A DNA stretch of 64,000 nt from Nocardioides halotolerans DSM 19273 (GCF_000422805.1 NZ_KE383923.1:498773-562772); one strand, 5' to 3'. Shown: positions 45,658 through 55,162, counted from the stretch's first letter. Notes: generated by a model not told the origin, from the sequence alone. Numbers and translations are program-made.

Positions 45658-46119
45658 TCAGCCGGCCCCCTCGACGTACGCCGCCAGCTTGGTGAGCGAC
45701 ATGTCGGTGCCGGCCGCGTTGTCGTCGGGCGACACGGCGTCGGGGATGCCCTCATGGAGCAGCTCGACCTGCGTGCCGCCGCCGGCGTCGGTCAGCCGCC
45801 ACGTCAGCGTCATCGCACCCCGGAGCGCGGCGTCCGCGGTGTCGAACTCGACGCGCTCGACCACCTGCTCGTCGGGCACCAGCGACGTGAACTCCCCCGA
45901 GTAGGCGTCGGTCGCACCCTCGGTCTTGCCGGTGCGGTCCTCTGCGCGGTAGGTCAGCGCCACCCGGAAGCGCCCGCCCTCGACCGGCTCCCACTCGGCG
46001 ACGCGGGCGGTCATGTCGTCGGGCACCCGCCAGGTCTCGATCGCGCGCGGGTCGAGGAGGGCGGCGTACACCGTTGCGCGCGGAGCGCGCACGAGCCGGG
46101 ACGCGGTCTGGGCGTACAT
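45658..46119 (-). CDS. SRPBCC family protein (AHSA1-like)
   Basis: 153 residues. The Bet v1-like fold starts SRLVRAPRATVYAALLDPRA and continues with WEPVEGGRFRVALTY and LTWRLTDAGGGTQVEL. Such proteins bind small hydrophobic ligands. It diverges from the LLM oxidoreductase across 52 bp that hold a perfect inverted repeat, so both may share a repressor. Confidence 0.87.
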   Translation of the reverse strand: MYAQTASRLVRAPRATVYAALLDPRAIETWRVPDDMTARVAEWEPVEGGRFRVALTYRAEDRTGKTEGATDAYSGEFTSLVPDEQVVERVEFDTADAALRGAMTLTWRLTDAGGGTQVELLHEGIPDAVSPDDNAAGTDMSLTKLAAYVEGAG

Positions 46120-46133
46120 GCCGCCATCCTAGA

Positions 46134-46153
46134 AACTAGAACTCGTTCTAGTT
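46134..46153. promoter_or_regulatory. Perfect inverted repeat matching the KstR operator consensus
   Basis: AACTAGAA at 46134-46141 and TTCTAGTT at 46146-46153 are perfect inverted arms with a 4-nt centre. The central 14 bases, TAGAACTCGTTCTA (46137-46150), fit TnnAACnnGTTnnA, the operator of the TetR-type sterol regulator KstR. It lies between divergent SRPBCC and LLM genes. For the LLM side it covers the expected -35 of a candidate -10 TACGCT (46160-46165), 6 nt before the ATG, so the transcript may be leaderless. Confidence 0.7.
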
Positions 46154-46171
46154 CTGCCCTACGCTTCGCCC

Positions 46172-47026
46172 ATGCGCAACGGGCTGGTGCTGTTCTCCTC
46201 CGACCGTGGGTTCACGCCCGCCGGGCTGGCCAAGGCCGCCGAGGAGCGGGGCTTCGACACGTTCTACGTCCCCGAGCACACCCACATCCCCGTCAAGCGG
46301 ACCGCAGCGCACCCGGGCACCGGCGACGAGTCGCTGCCCGACGACCGCTACACCCGCACCCTCGACCCGTGGATCTCCCTGGCCACCGCCGCCGCGGTCA
46401 CGACGCGGATCGGGCTCTCCACCGCGGTCGCGCTGCCGGTCGAGTCCGACCCGATCACCCTCGCCAAGGCGATCGCGACCCTCGACCACCTCTCCGGCGG
46501 CCGGGTGACCATCGGCGCCGGCTTCGGCTGGAACACCGACGAGCTCGAGGACCACCACGTCCCGCCGGGCAAGCGGCGCACGGTGCTGCGCGAGTACGTC
46601 GAGGCGATGCGCGCCCTCTGGACCCAGGAGGAGGCGGCGTACGACGGGGAGTTCGTGTCGTTCGGCCCGTCGTGGGCCTACCCCAAGCCGGTGCAGGCGC
46701 ACATCCCGCTCATCATCGGCGCGGGAGGCGGCCCGAAGACGTTCCGGTGGATCTCCCGGCACGCCGACGGCTGGATGACCACCCCCAACCAGACCGACAT
46801 CAGCGGCCAGATCGAGGCGCTCAAGGCCGCCTGGACCGAGGCCGGTCGCGACGGCCTCCCCGACATCCGGGTGCTCATCGCGTTCCGTCCCGACCCCGCC
46901 GACCTGGCGGCCTGGGCCGAGGCCGGCGTCTCCGAGCTCATCTGGGGCGTGCCCGACAAGTCCGAGGACGAGGTGCTCGCCCACCTCGACAAGCTCGCCG
47001 GCCGGCTCGGCCTCTCCCCCGCCTGA
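46172..47026 (+). CDS. LLM-class F420-dependent oxidoreductase
   Basis: 284 residues of the luciferase-like TIM barrel. Family features are GLVLFSSDRGFTPAGLAKAA, LDHLSGGRVTIGAGFGWN (cofactor region) and IPLIIGAGGGPKTFRWISRH. It belongs to the actinobacterial group using deazaflavin F420. The substrate is unknown. The promoter overlaps a KstR-like operator, which would suggest lipid or sterol metabolism. Confidence 0.9.
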   Translation: MRNGLVLFSSDRGFTPAGLAKAAEERGFDTFYVPEHTHIPVKRTAAHPGTGDESLPDDRYTRTLDPWISLATAAAVTTRIGLSTAVALPVESDPITLAKAIATLDHLSGGRVTIGAGFGWNTDELEDHHVPPGKRRTVLREYVEAMRALWTQEEAAYDGEFVSFGPSWAYPKPVQAHIPLIIGAGGGPKTFRWISRHADGWMTTPNQTDISGQIEALKAAWTEAGRDGLPDIRVLIAFRPDPADLAAWAEAGVSELIWGVPDKSEDEVLAHLDKLAGRLGLSPA

Positions 47027-47066
47027 GCTCCCGCCGAGTCGGCGTTCGTGCTGACGAGTAACACGC

Positions 47067-47103
47067 CGAGTCGGCGCTACTGATGATCAGTAACGCCGAC
47101 TCG
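47067..47103. repeat. Near-perfect 18-bp palindrome between convergent genes
   Basis: The arm cgagtcggcgctactgat (47067-47084) is followed by its reverse complement atcagtaacgccgactcg (47086-47103) with one mismatch and a 1-nt centre. Partial copies of the arm (gccgagtcggcgtt near 47033) lie just before. It sits between the LLM and ileS stops and could serve as a two-way terminator. The repeated arm also suggests a dispersed REP-like element. Confidence 0.7.
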
Positions 47104-47112
47104 CCGGAGCGG

Positions 47113-50100
47113 TCAGGCCTTGGTGACGGCGATCTGGGGGTCGCCGTCGGGGCCGCCCACCACGGCGTACGACGTCGCGAGGGTCTCGCTGGTGATCAGC
47201 TGCTCGTGGGCACGGGCGGCGGCCTGGACGGCGTCGGCGCCGCCGATGGTGAGCGAGATCCGGTCGGAGACGTCGAGGCCGGCGTCGCGGCGGGCCTGCT
47301 GGACGGCGCGCACCAGGTCACGGGCGAGGCCCTCCTCGGCGAGTTCCGGCGTCACGTCGGTGTCGAGGACGACGAAGCCGCCGGTCGGCAGCACGCCGAC
47401 GGCCGCGGACTCGTCGGCCGAGCCGGCGACGGTCTCGAGGGTGTACTCCCCCTCCTCCAGCGCCAGCCCGCCCGCGGTGACGGTGCCGTCGTCGGCCACC
47501 GACCAGTCGCCGGACTTCGAGCCCCGGATCGCCTGCTGCACCTCCTTGCCCAGGCGCGGCCCGGCGGCGCGGGCGTTGACGGTGAGGCGCTGCGAGACGC
47601 CGTACGCCGCGGCCTCCGGCGCGTCGGCCGGGAGCAGCACGACCGTCTTCACGTTCACCTCGTCGCGCACGATCGACTCGAAGCCGTCGAGGGCGGCCGG
47701 GTCGGGCACCACGACCGTGAGCGTCGAGAGCGGCAGCCGGTTGCGCAGGTTGCCGGCCTTGCGCAGGGCTGAGGTGGCCGAGCAGACCTCGCGGACCTTG
47801 TCCATCGCCGCGACCAGCGCGTCGTCGGCCGGCAGCGCGTCGGCCAGCGGCCAGTCGGCCAGGTGCACCGAGCGCTCGCCGGTGAGCCCGCGCCAGACCT
47901 CCTCGGTCGTGAGCGGCAGGAGCGGCGCGGTGACCCGGCAGACCGTCTCGAGCACCGTGTAGAGGGTGTCGAACGCGTCGGTGTTGTCGCCCCAGAACCG
48001 GTCGCGTGAGCGGCGGATGTACCAGTTCGTCAGCACGTCGAGGAACTGCCGGGTGGTCTCGCACGCGTCGGCGATCGCGTAGGAGTCCATCTCGCCGGTG
48101 AGCTGGTCGACGTACTGGCGGCACTTGGCGAGCAGGTAGCGGTCGAGCGGGTCCGTCGAGTCGGAGCGGGCGCGCGCGTCGTAGCCCTGCCCGTCGCCGA
48201 AGGCGTTGGCGTAGAGCTGGAAGAAGTACCAGCTGTTCCAGAGCGGGATCATCACGCCGCGCACGGCGTCGCGGATGCCCTGCTCGGTGACGATGAGGTT
48301 GCCGCCCCGCAGGATCGGCGAGGCCATGAGGAACCACCGCATCGCGTCGGCGCCGTCGCGGTCGAAGACCTCGCGCACGTCGGGGTAGTTGCGCAGCGAC
48401 TTCGACATCTTCTCGCCGTCGGAGCCGAGCACGATGCCGTGGCTGATGCAGTTCTCGAACGCCGGCCGGTCGAAGACGCCGGTGGCCAGGATGTGCAGCG
48501 TGTAGAACCAGCCGCGGGTCTGCCCGACGTACTCCACGATGAAGTCGGCCGGGAAGTGGTGCTCGAACCACTCGGAGTTCTCGAACGGCACGTGGTTCTG
48601 CGCGAACGACATCGAGCCCGAGTCGAACCACACGTCGAGCACGTCGGCCACCCGGCGCATCGTCGACCTCCCGGTGGGGTCGTCCGGGTTGGGGCGGGTC
48701 AGCTCGTCGACGTAGGGGCGGTGCAGGTCGGGGTTGCCGGCGCGGTCGCGCGGCAGCCGCCCGAAGTCGCGCTCGAGCTCCTCGAAGGAGCCGTAGACGT
48801 CGGTGCGCGGGTACGCCGGGTCGTCGGACTGCCACACCGGCACCGGCGAGCCCCAGAACCGGTTGCGGGTGATCGACCAGTCGCGGGCGTTGGCGAGCCA
48901 CTTGCCGAACGAGCCGTCGCGGGTGTGCTCGGGCACCCAGTTGATCTGCTGGTTGAGCTCGAGCATCCGCTGCTTGAACGCCGTCACCTCGACGAACCAC
49001 GACGAGACGCCCTTGTAGATCAGCGGCTCGCGACAGCGCCAGCAGTGCGGGTAGCTGTGGTCGTAGGTCTCGCGGCGCAGCAGCACGGTGCCGGGCGTGA
49101 CGCTCCCGGCCGGCTCTCCTCGGGTGGCGGCCTTGAGGTCGTCGATGACGTGCAGGTTGGCGTCGAAGACGAGCATGCCGGCGTACTCGTCGATCGGCTC
49201 GGTGAATCGGCCGTCCTTGCCGACCGGCATCACCGGGGCGATGCCCTCGCGGTCGGTGACCTCCTTGTCGGCCTCACCGAACGCGCCGGCGCTGTGCACG
49301 AGACCGGTGCCGTCCGTGGTCGTCACGAACTCGTCGGCGCGCACGACGCGGAAGGCGTTCTCGTGCCCCGCGAAGTAGCTGAACGGCGGCGCGTACGTCA
49401 GGCCCAGGAGGTCGGCGCCCGTGCCGCGCCAGACGACGTCGGGGGTGTCGCCGAGCTCGCGGGCGTACGCCGCGAGCCTCGCCTCGGCGAGCACCAGCCG
49501 CGCGCCGTCGTGCTCGACGGCGACGTAGTCGATCTCGGCGCCGACCATCACCGCGAGGTTGCTGGGCAACGTCCAGGGCGTGGTCGTCCAGGTCAGCAGC
49601 AGCGCGTCGCGCAGTGGCCCCTCGGAGGTGACCCGGAACCCGACGGTGACGGCCGGGTCCTGCCGCATCTGGTAGACGTCGTCGTCCATGCGGAGCTCGT
49701 GGTTGGACAGCGGCGTCTCGTCGTTCCAGCAATAGGGCAGCACGCGGAAGCCCTCGTAGACCCAGCCCTTGTCGTAGAGCTGCTTGAACGCCCAGATCAC
49801 CGACTCCATGTAGTCGGGCTCGTAGGTCCGGTAGTCGTGGTCGAAGTCGACCCAGCGCGCCTGGCGGGTGACGTACTCGCGCCACTCGGCGGTGTACTTC
49901 ATCACCGAGGCGCGGCAGGCCTCGTTGAACTTCTCGATGCCGAGCTCGAGGATCTCGTCGGTGGTCTTGATGCCCTCCAGGCGCATCGCCTCGAGCTCGG
50001 CGGGCAGGCCGTGCGTGTCCCAGCCGAACCGGCGCTCGACCTTGCGACCGCGCATGGTCTGGTAGCGCGGGACGACGTCCTTGACGTAGCCGGTGAGCAG

Positions 50101-50313
50101 GTGGCCGTAGTGCGGCAGGCCGTTGGCGAACGGCGGACCGTCGTAGAAGACGAACTCGTTGGCGCCGTCCTCGCCGGCCTCGCGCGCGTCGACGCTGGCC
50201 TGGAAGGTGCCGTCCTGCTCCCAGTACGCGAGCACCGCCTCCTCGATCTGCGGGAAGCGAGGGTTCGGCGGGACGCCGTCGGACGTGCTCGTCGAGGCCT
50301 TCGGGTAGGTCAT
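47113..50313 (-). CDS. ileS: Isoleucyl-tRNA synthetase
   Basis: 1066 residues, the long (eukaryote-like, IleRS2) form common in actinobacteria. Class I motifs: HYGH in [14 protein letters not shown], and KMSKS in [14 protein letters not shown]. The editing domain lies around 190-390, and a long C-terminal tRNA-binding region follows. The start at 50313 follows a GGAG site held in the leader sequestrator, and an in-frame ATG at 50343 lies inside the leader stem so is unlikely. Expression is governed by the T-box upstream. Confidence 0.96.
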   Translation of the reverse strand: MTYPKASTSTSDGVPPNPRFPQIEEAVLAYWEQDGTFQASVDAREAGEDGANEFVFYDGPPFANGLPHYGHLLTGYVKDVVPRYQTMRGRKVERRFGWDTHGLPAELEAMRLEGIKTTDEILELGIEKFNEACRASVMKYTAEWREYVTRQARWVDFDHDYRTYEPDYMESVIWAFKQLYDKGWVYEGFRVLPYCWNDETPLSNHELRMDDDVYQMRQDPAVTVGFRVTSEGPLRDALLLTWTTTPWTLPSNLAVMVGAEIDYVAVEHDGARLVLAEARLAAYARELGDTPDVVWRGTGADLLGLTYAPPFSYFAGHENAFRVVRADEFVTTTDGTGLVHSAGAFGEADKEVTDREGIAPVMPVGKDGRFTEPIDEYAGMLVFDANLHVIDDLKAATRGEPAGSVTPGTVLLRRETYDHSYPHCWRCREPLIYKGVSSWFVEVTAFKQRMLELNQQINWVPEHTRDGSFGKWLANARDWSITRNRFWGSPVPVWQSDDPAYPRTDVYGSFEELERDFGRLPRDRAGNPDLHRPYVDELTRPNPDDPTGRSTMRRVADVLDVWFDSGSMSFAQNHVPFENSEWFEHHFPADFIVEYVGQTRGWFYTLHILATGVFDRPAFENCISHGIVLGSDGEKMSKSLRNYPDVREVFDRDGADAMRWFLMASPILRGGNLIVTEQGIRDAVRGVMIPLWNSWYFFQLYANAFGDGQGYDARARSDSTDPLDRYLLAKCRQYVDQLTGEMDSYAIADACETTRQFLDVLTNWYIRRSRDRFWGDNTDAFDTLYTVLETVCRVTAPLLPLTTEEVWRGLTGERSVHLADWPLADALPADDALVAAMDKVREVCSATSALRKAGNLRNRLPLSTLTVVVPDPAALDGFESIVRDEVNVKTVVLLPADAPEAAAYGVSQRLTVNARAAGPRLGKEVQQAIRGSKSGDWSVADDGTVTAGGLALEEGEYTLETVAGSADESAAVGVLPTGGFVVLDTDVTPELAEEGLARDLVRAVQQARRDAGLDVSDRISLTIGGADAVQAAARAHEQLITSETLATSYAVVGGPDGDPQIAVTKA

Positions 50314-50512
50314 GCGGTCTGTCTCCTGCGATCGGTGTGCCAACCGCAGGGACGATCTCTGTTGTCAGCGGAGACCGCGGTACCACCCTGCTTGCCCCCG
50401 GTGTCGCTGGGAGCCTCTCTCACGGCTGTGACGGGCCACCCGTCCGGTTCTACTCGCCGCTGCCGGGGCAGTGGCTTTCTTCCGGAGGCTCGCCGCTGAT
50501 GACGGCTCGAAC
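50314..50512 (-). promoter_or_regulatory. Translational T-box riboswitch upstream of ileS
   Basis: The T-box core AGGGTGGTACCGCGG is on the minus strand at 50389-50375. GCAGGG (50391-50386) can pair with CCCTGC (50351-50346), forming the antisequestrator. Alternatively CCTGCG (50350-50345) pairs with CGCAGG (50330-50325) and hides the AGGAG ribosome site. The two pairings exclude each other. An isoleucine ATC codon (50500-50498) lies in the loop of a short GCCG/CGGC hairpin, in line with the very short stem I of actinobacterial ileS T-boxes. Uncharged tRNA-Ile should free the ribosome site. Confidence 0.93.
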
Positions 50513-50554
50513 GCCTGTGGCACCAGCGTACGGCGGCGCGCGAGCGGGTGCGAA

Positions 50555-51106
50555 TCAGTTGCGCAGGAGCCGGCGCAGGTCGAGCGGGATCCTCACTCCG
50601 GCGACCTCGACGCTGCCCTCCGGCTCGCCGTCGTCCAGCCGGACCAGGTCCTCCCAGGTGCCGTCGACGTTGGTCATGACCGTGAGGGTGCGCAGCTCTG
50701 GGTCCACCAGCCAGTACTGGCCGATCCCCGCCCCGGCGTACTCCGCGGACTTGCGGACCAGGTCCTCCGAGCGCGTCGAGCGGGACAGCACCTCGGCGAC
50801 CATCAGCGGCGGCTCGGTGACCCAGCCGTCCGAGGGGACCGCACCGACGATCGTCACGTCGGGCCGCCGCACCCGGTTGTCCGGGAGCTTGACGCTGGTG
50901 TCCGTGGCGACGAGCAGGCCCGGGCCGGCGGACACCAGGCACGCGCAGAGCCGGGCGAGGACGTCGCTGTGCTCCCAGAGGGGAGGCGCCGTCATGAGGA
51001 CCGCCACCCCGTCCACCCACTCGGCCTTCGGCTTCTCGGGGAGCCGGAGGTACTCCTCCCAGGACATGGGCACCCGCAGCAGCGGCTCCTCGCTGGTGGC
51101 GGACAC
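50555..51106 (-). CDS. Uma2 family (DUF820) putative endonuclease
   Basis: 183 residues from a GTG with GGGAGGT 3 nt upstream. The restriction-like PD-(D/E)xK fold is indicated by RRPDVTIVG and the later PPLMVAEVLSRSTRSEDLV with KSAEYAGAGIGQYWLVDP (quoted core AGAGIGQYWLVDP). Uma2 proteins are common in actinobacteria and cyanobacteria and their targets are unknown. It is a single copy with no methylase partner. Confidence 0.87.
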   Translation of the reverse strand: MSATSEEPLLRVPMSWEEYLRLPEKPKAEWVDGVAVLMTAPPLWEHSDVLARLCACLVSAGPGLLVATDTSVKLPDNRVRRPDVTIVGAVPSDGWVTEPPLMVAEVLSRSTRSEDLVRKSAEYAGAGIGQYWLVDPELRTLTVMTNVDGTWEDLVRLDDGEPEGSVEVAGVRIPLDLRRLLRN

Positions 51107-51304
51107 CGGACCTCCCGTGCGCGACAGGGACACATCAACGCTCCTTCCATTGTGGACCCGAGAGCAGGACGTCGCCATCGTGCCGAGGACCGCGCCGGCA
51201 CCGCCGTCCCTCTCCACAGGCCGCCCGCCCGGGCCTATCCGGACGCCGTTCGTCCTGATGGAGTGATTGGCTGGGGCCATGAGCGACGTGTGGTGGACGG
51301 GACG

Positions 51305-51787
51305 ATGACCGAGCTGGAGAGCATGAGGCGCTGGTTGGGAGACCTCCGCGCGAGCGTGGAGCGGAAGGCCGAGGGCCTGTCAGCTGACCAGCTGGCCGCC
51401 CGCGCCGTGCCGCCGTCCGGGCTGTCGGTGCTCGGGCTGGTCAGGCACCTCGCGCAGATGGAGCACTACTGGTTCGTGCTGACCCTCTCGCGGGCCGACG
51501 AGCCGCAGCTCTTCGTGCCCGACGGCGACTGGGACGCGCAGTTCCGCGACGCCGTCGCCGACGACGCCGTGGTAGCCGAGGCGTTCGAGACCTGGCGGTC
51601 ACAGTGCGCCCGATCCGACGGCGTCCTCGACGGGCTCGACGCGAGCGACCTGGAGTTCGTCTGGGACCCCGACGACCGCACCGGCTCGGTGCGCGGCGCG
51701 CTCACGCAGGTGGTCTACGAGTACGCGCGCCACCTGGGCCACCTCGACCTGCTCCGCGAGGCGATCGACGGCCGGACCGGCGAGTAG
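51305..51787 (+). CDS. DinB/DUF664 family protein
   Basis: 160 residues from ATG 51305 (GTG codons at 51290 and 51293 are alternatives). The four-helix DinB fold is shown by LVRHLAQMEHYWF and ARHLGHLDLLREAIDG, whose His residues normally bind a metal. Members include bacillithiol/mycothiol-dependent transferases; the substrate is unknown. The stop abuts the stop of the convergent YcaQ-type gene with no gap. Confidence 0.85.
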   Translation: MTELESMRRWLGDLRASVERKAEGLSADQLAARAVPPSGLSVLGLVRHLAQMEHYWFVLTLSRADEPQLFVPDGDWDAQFRDAVADDAVVAEAFETWRSQCARSDGVLDGLDASDLEFVWDPDDRTGSVRGALTQVVYEYARHLGHLDLLREAIDGRTGE

Positions 51788-52891
51788 TCAGTCGACGTAC
51801 ATGACCTCGAGGCCGAGCCAGCCGGCCAGGTCGTCGATCTCGGCAGCGACGGCGACGCGGGTCTCCTCGGACCAGTCGAAGTCCTCGTGGACCTTGTCGA
51901 CGCGCAGCACGCCCTCGGCCGGCTCGGCGGTGGCGTCGAGCTTTCCGACCAGCAGGTCGCCGTGGAGGATCGGAAGCGCGTAGTAGCCCCAGATGCGCTG
52001 CTCGACCGGCTTGTACATCTCGAGCAGGTAGTCGAACTCGAAGAGCTGGTCGAGGCGCTTGCGGTCCTGGACGAGGCGGTCGAACGGCGAGAGCAGCGCG
52101 GCCCGGCCCTCGAACGGCCGGTCGAGCAGCGTCGGCTCGACCCGCCACTCCCCCTTCACGCCCTCGACGACCGCCGGCTCGCCGGCCTCGCCGACGTGGT
52201 GGGGCTCGCCGGGCTGCTCGGCGAAGCGCGCGCGTGCCAGCCCGAGCGCGCGAAGCCGCCGGGCGTTGCGCGTCGCGAGCGCCTCGTCGGGGTCGGGCAC
52301 GGGGTCGTCGGGGTAGATCCGCTCGGCGAGGTCCCACAGCTTCTGGCGGCCCTCGCGCCCGGCCGCCGCGACCTCGCCGCGGGCGACCATCTGCTTGAGC
52401 AGCATCTGGACGTTCTTGTTGTTGTTCCACCCCGACGACGGCCACGGCACCTCGCAGGTGTCCTCGAATGCGCTGGTCGGCAGCGGACCCTCGCGCCGCA
52501 GCTCGTCGAGGATCTCGCGCCGGCAGCCGTCGTTGGTCTCGACCCACCGGGCGATGTCGCGCTGCCACTCCTTGAGCGGCTCGCGGCCGGGCCAGATCGA
52601 CATCTCGGCACGGAACAGCGCGAGGTCCTCGCTGGGCCGCAGGTAGCCCTGGTGCTCGATGACCACCTGCTGATCGACGAGGTCGACGAGCTCGGCGCGG
52701 TCGTACGCCGACCCGAGCCGGCTCCACAGCACGAGGTCGGCGCTCGGCACGCTCAGCGGCGCGGTCGGCTCGGCCTGCAGCACGGTGAGGTGCCGGATGA
52801 CCTCGAGCACGCTGCCGGGGCGCGGCGCGTCGAGCAGTTGCGCCTGCACGCAGATGCGCCGGGCGTCGGCCTTCGAGAGCTCGTGGACCAC
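51788..52891 (-). CDS. Winged-helix DNA glycosylase-like protein (YcaQ/AlkZ family)
   Basis: 367 residues from the GTG at 52891; upstream in-frame starts run into a palindrome. The family's helical start VHELSKADARRICVQAQLLD, the winged helices (HTH_42) and the late motif WGYYALPILHGDLLVGKLDA match YcaQ. The position of the catalytic Q-x-Q or Q-x-D motif reads LQAEP, so here it is Q-x-E. A role in repairing cross-linked or alkylated DNA is likely but unproven. It is divergent from dapD. Confidence 0.83.
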   Translation of the reverse strand: MVHELSKADARRICVQAQLLDAPRPGSVLEVIRHLTVLQAEPTAPLSVPSADLVLWSRLGSAYDRAELVDLVDQQVVIEHQGYLRPSEDLALFRAEMSIWPGREPLKEWQRDIARWVETNDGCRREILDELRREGPLPTSAFEDTCEVPWPSSGWNNNKNVQMLLKQMVARGEVAAAGREGRQKLWDLAERIYPDDPVPDPDEALATRNARRLRALGLARARFAEQPGEPHHVGEAGEPAVVEGVKGEWRVEPTLLDRPFEGRAALLSPFDRLVQDRKRLDQLFEFDYLLEMYKPVEQRIWGYYALPILHGDLLVGKLDATAEPAEGVLRVDKVHEDFDWSEETRVAVAAEIDDLAGWLGLEVMYVD

Positions 52892-52936
52892 GCGGTGACG
52901 GTAGACGTTGGCGTCGACAGACGGGACTGCCCGCAC

Positions 52937-53003
52937 GAAACTGGCGCTGACCGGTTGGAGTTCCTTGCGGTCAGCGCCAGTTTCACCGGGTACCCGGTGA
53001 AAC
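52937..53003. repeat. Nested inverted repeats in the YcaQ-dapD intergenic region
   Basis: GAAACTGGCGCTGACCG (52937-52953) is followed after 14 nt by its exact reverse complement (52968-52984), a perfect 17-bp stem. The right arm runs into a second, perfect 24-bp palindrome (52980-53003) centred on GGGTACCC, sharing GTTTC. Alternative foldings therefore compete. The palindrome ends 34 nt before dapD. It may be a REP-like element or an operator/attenuator. Confidence 0.85.
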
Positions 53004-53037
53004 GCGCCGCCGCCGACCGCCCATAGGATTCGCCGGG

Positions 53038-53985
53038 ATGAGCGAGACACCCACCAACGCCTGGGGGCACGCCCTGGTCACCCTCGACGAGGGCGGGGCC
53101 GTGCTCGACGCGTGGTTCCCGGCGCCGGGGCTGGGCGCGGCCGACGGGAGCGACGCGCCGGCCGAGCTCGCGGCGCTGGCCGGGCCCGACGACGTGCGCC
53201 GGGTGACCCGCGAGGTCCGGCTCGTGGAGGTCGCGGACCTGCAGGCCCCGCCCGCCTCCACCGAGGACGCCTGGCTGCGGCTCCACCTGCTCAGCCACCG
53301 CATCGTGCGGCCCAGGACGGTCTCCGTGGACGGCATCTTCGGCGTCCTGACCAACGTCGTGTGGACCAGCGCCGGCCCGTGCGCGGTGGCCGGCTTCGAG
53401 CAGACCCGGGCGCGGCTGATGGCGACCGGCGCGCGGGTGACCGTCTACGGCGTCGACAAGTTCCCGCGGATGGTCGACTACGTGCTGCCCACCGGCGTCC
53501 GCATCGGCGACGCCGACCGGGTCCGGCTCGGCGCCCACCTCGCCGAGGGCACCACCGTCATGCACGAGGGGTTCGTCAACTACAACGCCGGCACGCTCGG
53601 CACCTCGATGGTCGAGGGCCGGATCTCGGCCCACGTCGTCGTCGACGCCGACTCCGACGTCGGTGGCGGCGCCTCGATCATGGGCACGCTCTCCGGCGGC
53701 GGCACCGAGGTGATCTCGATCGGCAAGCGCTGCCTCGTCGGCGCGAACGCCGGCCTCGGCATCTCGCTCGGCGACGACTGCGTCGTCGAGGCCGGCTGCT
53801 ACGTCACCGCCGGCACCAAGGTCACGGTGCAGGACACCGACGGCACGTCGCGGGTGGTCAAGGCGCTGGAGCTGTCGGGCGTCGACAACGTGCTCTTCCG
53901 CCGCAACTCGGTCACCGGCGCGGTCGAGGCGGTGCCGTGGCGCAGCGACGGCGTGGCCCTCAACGCCGCGCTGCACGCCAACTGA
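53038..53985 (+). CDS. dapD: Tetrahydrodipicolinate N-succinyltransferase
   Basis: 315 residues. It adds succinate to tetrahydrodipicolinate in DAP/lysine synthesis. The C-terminal left-handed beta-helix shows hexapeptide repeats ([24 protein letters not shown], e.g. [13 protein letters not shown]) and the active-site region [20 protein letters not shown]. The actinobacterial type has a long N-terminal domain, as here. The pathway continues with dapC (56588-57691) and dapE (44564-45634). Confidence 0.96.
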   Translation: MSETPTNAWGHALVTLDEGGAVLDAWFPAPGLGAADGSDAPAELAALAGPDDVRRVTREVRLVEVADLQAPPASTEDAWLRLHLLSHRIVRPRTVSVDGIFGVLTNVVWTSAGPCAVAGFEQTRARLMATGARVTVYGVDKFPRMVDYVLPTGVRIGDADRVRLGAHLAEGTTVMHEGFVNYNAGTLGTSMVEGRISAHVVVDADSDVGGGASIMGTLSGGGTEVISIGKRCLVGANAGLGISLGDDCVVEAGCYVTAGTKVTVQDTDGTSRVVKALELSGVDNVLFRRNSVTGAVEAVPWRSDGVALNAALHAN

Positions 53986-54035
53986 CCCCGGCTGACCAGG
54001 GCAGGGACTTGGACTGATCCCCGACACTTGCCCGC

Positions 54036-54992
54036 GTGAGGCGTCGGGGGGTCGTGGCCATCGGCATCGCCGTGGTCGCGCTGCTCGCCGGGGTCGGCTG
54101 GTTCGCGGTCCGGCAGGACGTCGTGCCGTGGCTCGCCCCCGACCAGTGCACCGCCGAGACGGGCGACCACAGCGTGGTCCTGGAGCCGTCGCAGGCGAGG
54201 TACGCCGGCCTGATCACCGCGATCGCCGTGCAGCGCGGGCTGCCGGCGCGGGCGGCCTCCATCGCGCTCGCCGTCGCCTACCAGGAGTCCGGCCTGCGCA
54301 ACCTCGACGGCGGCGACCGCGACTCCGCCGGGCTCTTCCAGCAGCGCCCCTCCCAGGGCTGGGGCACCGAGGAGGAGGTGCGCGACCCGGTCCACGCCGC
54401 GAACGCCTTCTACGACGCGCTGGTGAAGGTCGACGGCTACCAGCAGCTCGACATCACGGTGGCGGCGCAGGAGGTCCAGCGGTCCGGCTTCCCGGACGCC
54501 TACGCCGACCACGAGGCCGACGCCCGCGCGCTGGCCTCCGCCTTGACCGGCAACTCGCCCGAGGGGTTCAGCTGCCGGCTCGGCGAGAGCGACGACGGGC
54601 CGACGGCGCTGGCGGACTCCGGGCTGACGGCCCGCGCGGACGCCGTACGCCGCGACCTCCTCGCCCGCTTCCCCGACCTGCCGCTCGGCGGCTTCGAACC
54701 GGGCGGGGTCTCGACCGGGCACATGCAGGGCTCGGCCCACTACGACGGCCGCGCGATCGACGCGTTCGTCCGTCCGGTCTCGCCGGCCAACCGGACGCGG
54801 GGCTGGGTGATCGCGCACTACCTCGTCAGCCAGGCCGACCGGCTCTCGGTGCGGACGGTGATCTTCGACGACCGGATCTGGACGGCGGGGCGGAGGTCCG
54901 GGGACGGCTGGCGCGACTACGACCCGCCCGAGAGCTCGGGTGACCCGGCCGTCCTGGAGCACCGCGACCACGTCCACGTCGACGTGTTCTGA
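54036..54992 (+). CDS. Secreted lytic-transglycosylase-like / M15-like fusion protein
   Basis: 318 residues from a GTG. A membrane anchor or signal (VVAIGIAVVALLAGVGWFAV) leads to a lysozyme/SLT-like part with SIALAVAYQESGLRN and SAGLFQQRPSQGWG (likely catalytic Glu). The C-terminal part has HYDGRAIDAFVRP and DHVHVDVF, giving the H-x6-D and H-x-H spacing of M15/VanY-like peptidases. It may cut glycan and peptide of peptidoglycan. It follows dapD by 50 nt. Confidence 0.78.
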   Translation: MRRRGVVAIGIAVVALLAGVGWFAVRQDVVPWLAPDQCTAETGDHSVVLEPSQARYAGLITAIAVQRGLPARAASIALAVAYQESGLRNLDGGDRDSAGLFQQRPSQGWGTEEEVRDPVHAANAFYDALVKVDGYQQLDITVAAQEVQRSGFPDAYADHEADARALASALTGNSPEGFSCRLGESDDGPTALADSGLTARADAVRRDLLARFPDLPLGGFEPGGVSTGHMQGSAHYDGRAIDAFVRPVSPANRTRGWVIAHYLVSQADRLSVRTVIFDDRIWTAGRRSGDGWRDYDPPESSGDPAVLEHRDHVHVDVF

Positions 54993-55162
54993 GCGCGCGC
55001 ATTGACACGTTCGGGCCACGTCCACCAGGCGCGACTGGTCCGTTCGGAGGATTTCCACCGCGATTGCGGCACAGCGCGTGCGCCGGTCCCCCTCGAGGAG
55101 TACAACAGAGTTGGAACGTTCGAACCCCGGCAGGGATCGGACATGGGGAGAGGGAATCGAAC

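Noticed and set aside
55113..55126. tRNA T-arm-like sequence (GGAACGTTCGAACC)
   Set aside because: No acceptor, D or anticodon arm can be drawn around it; it is more likely a small palindrome upstream of DUF5999.
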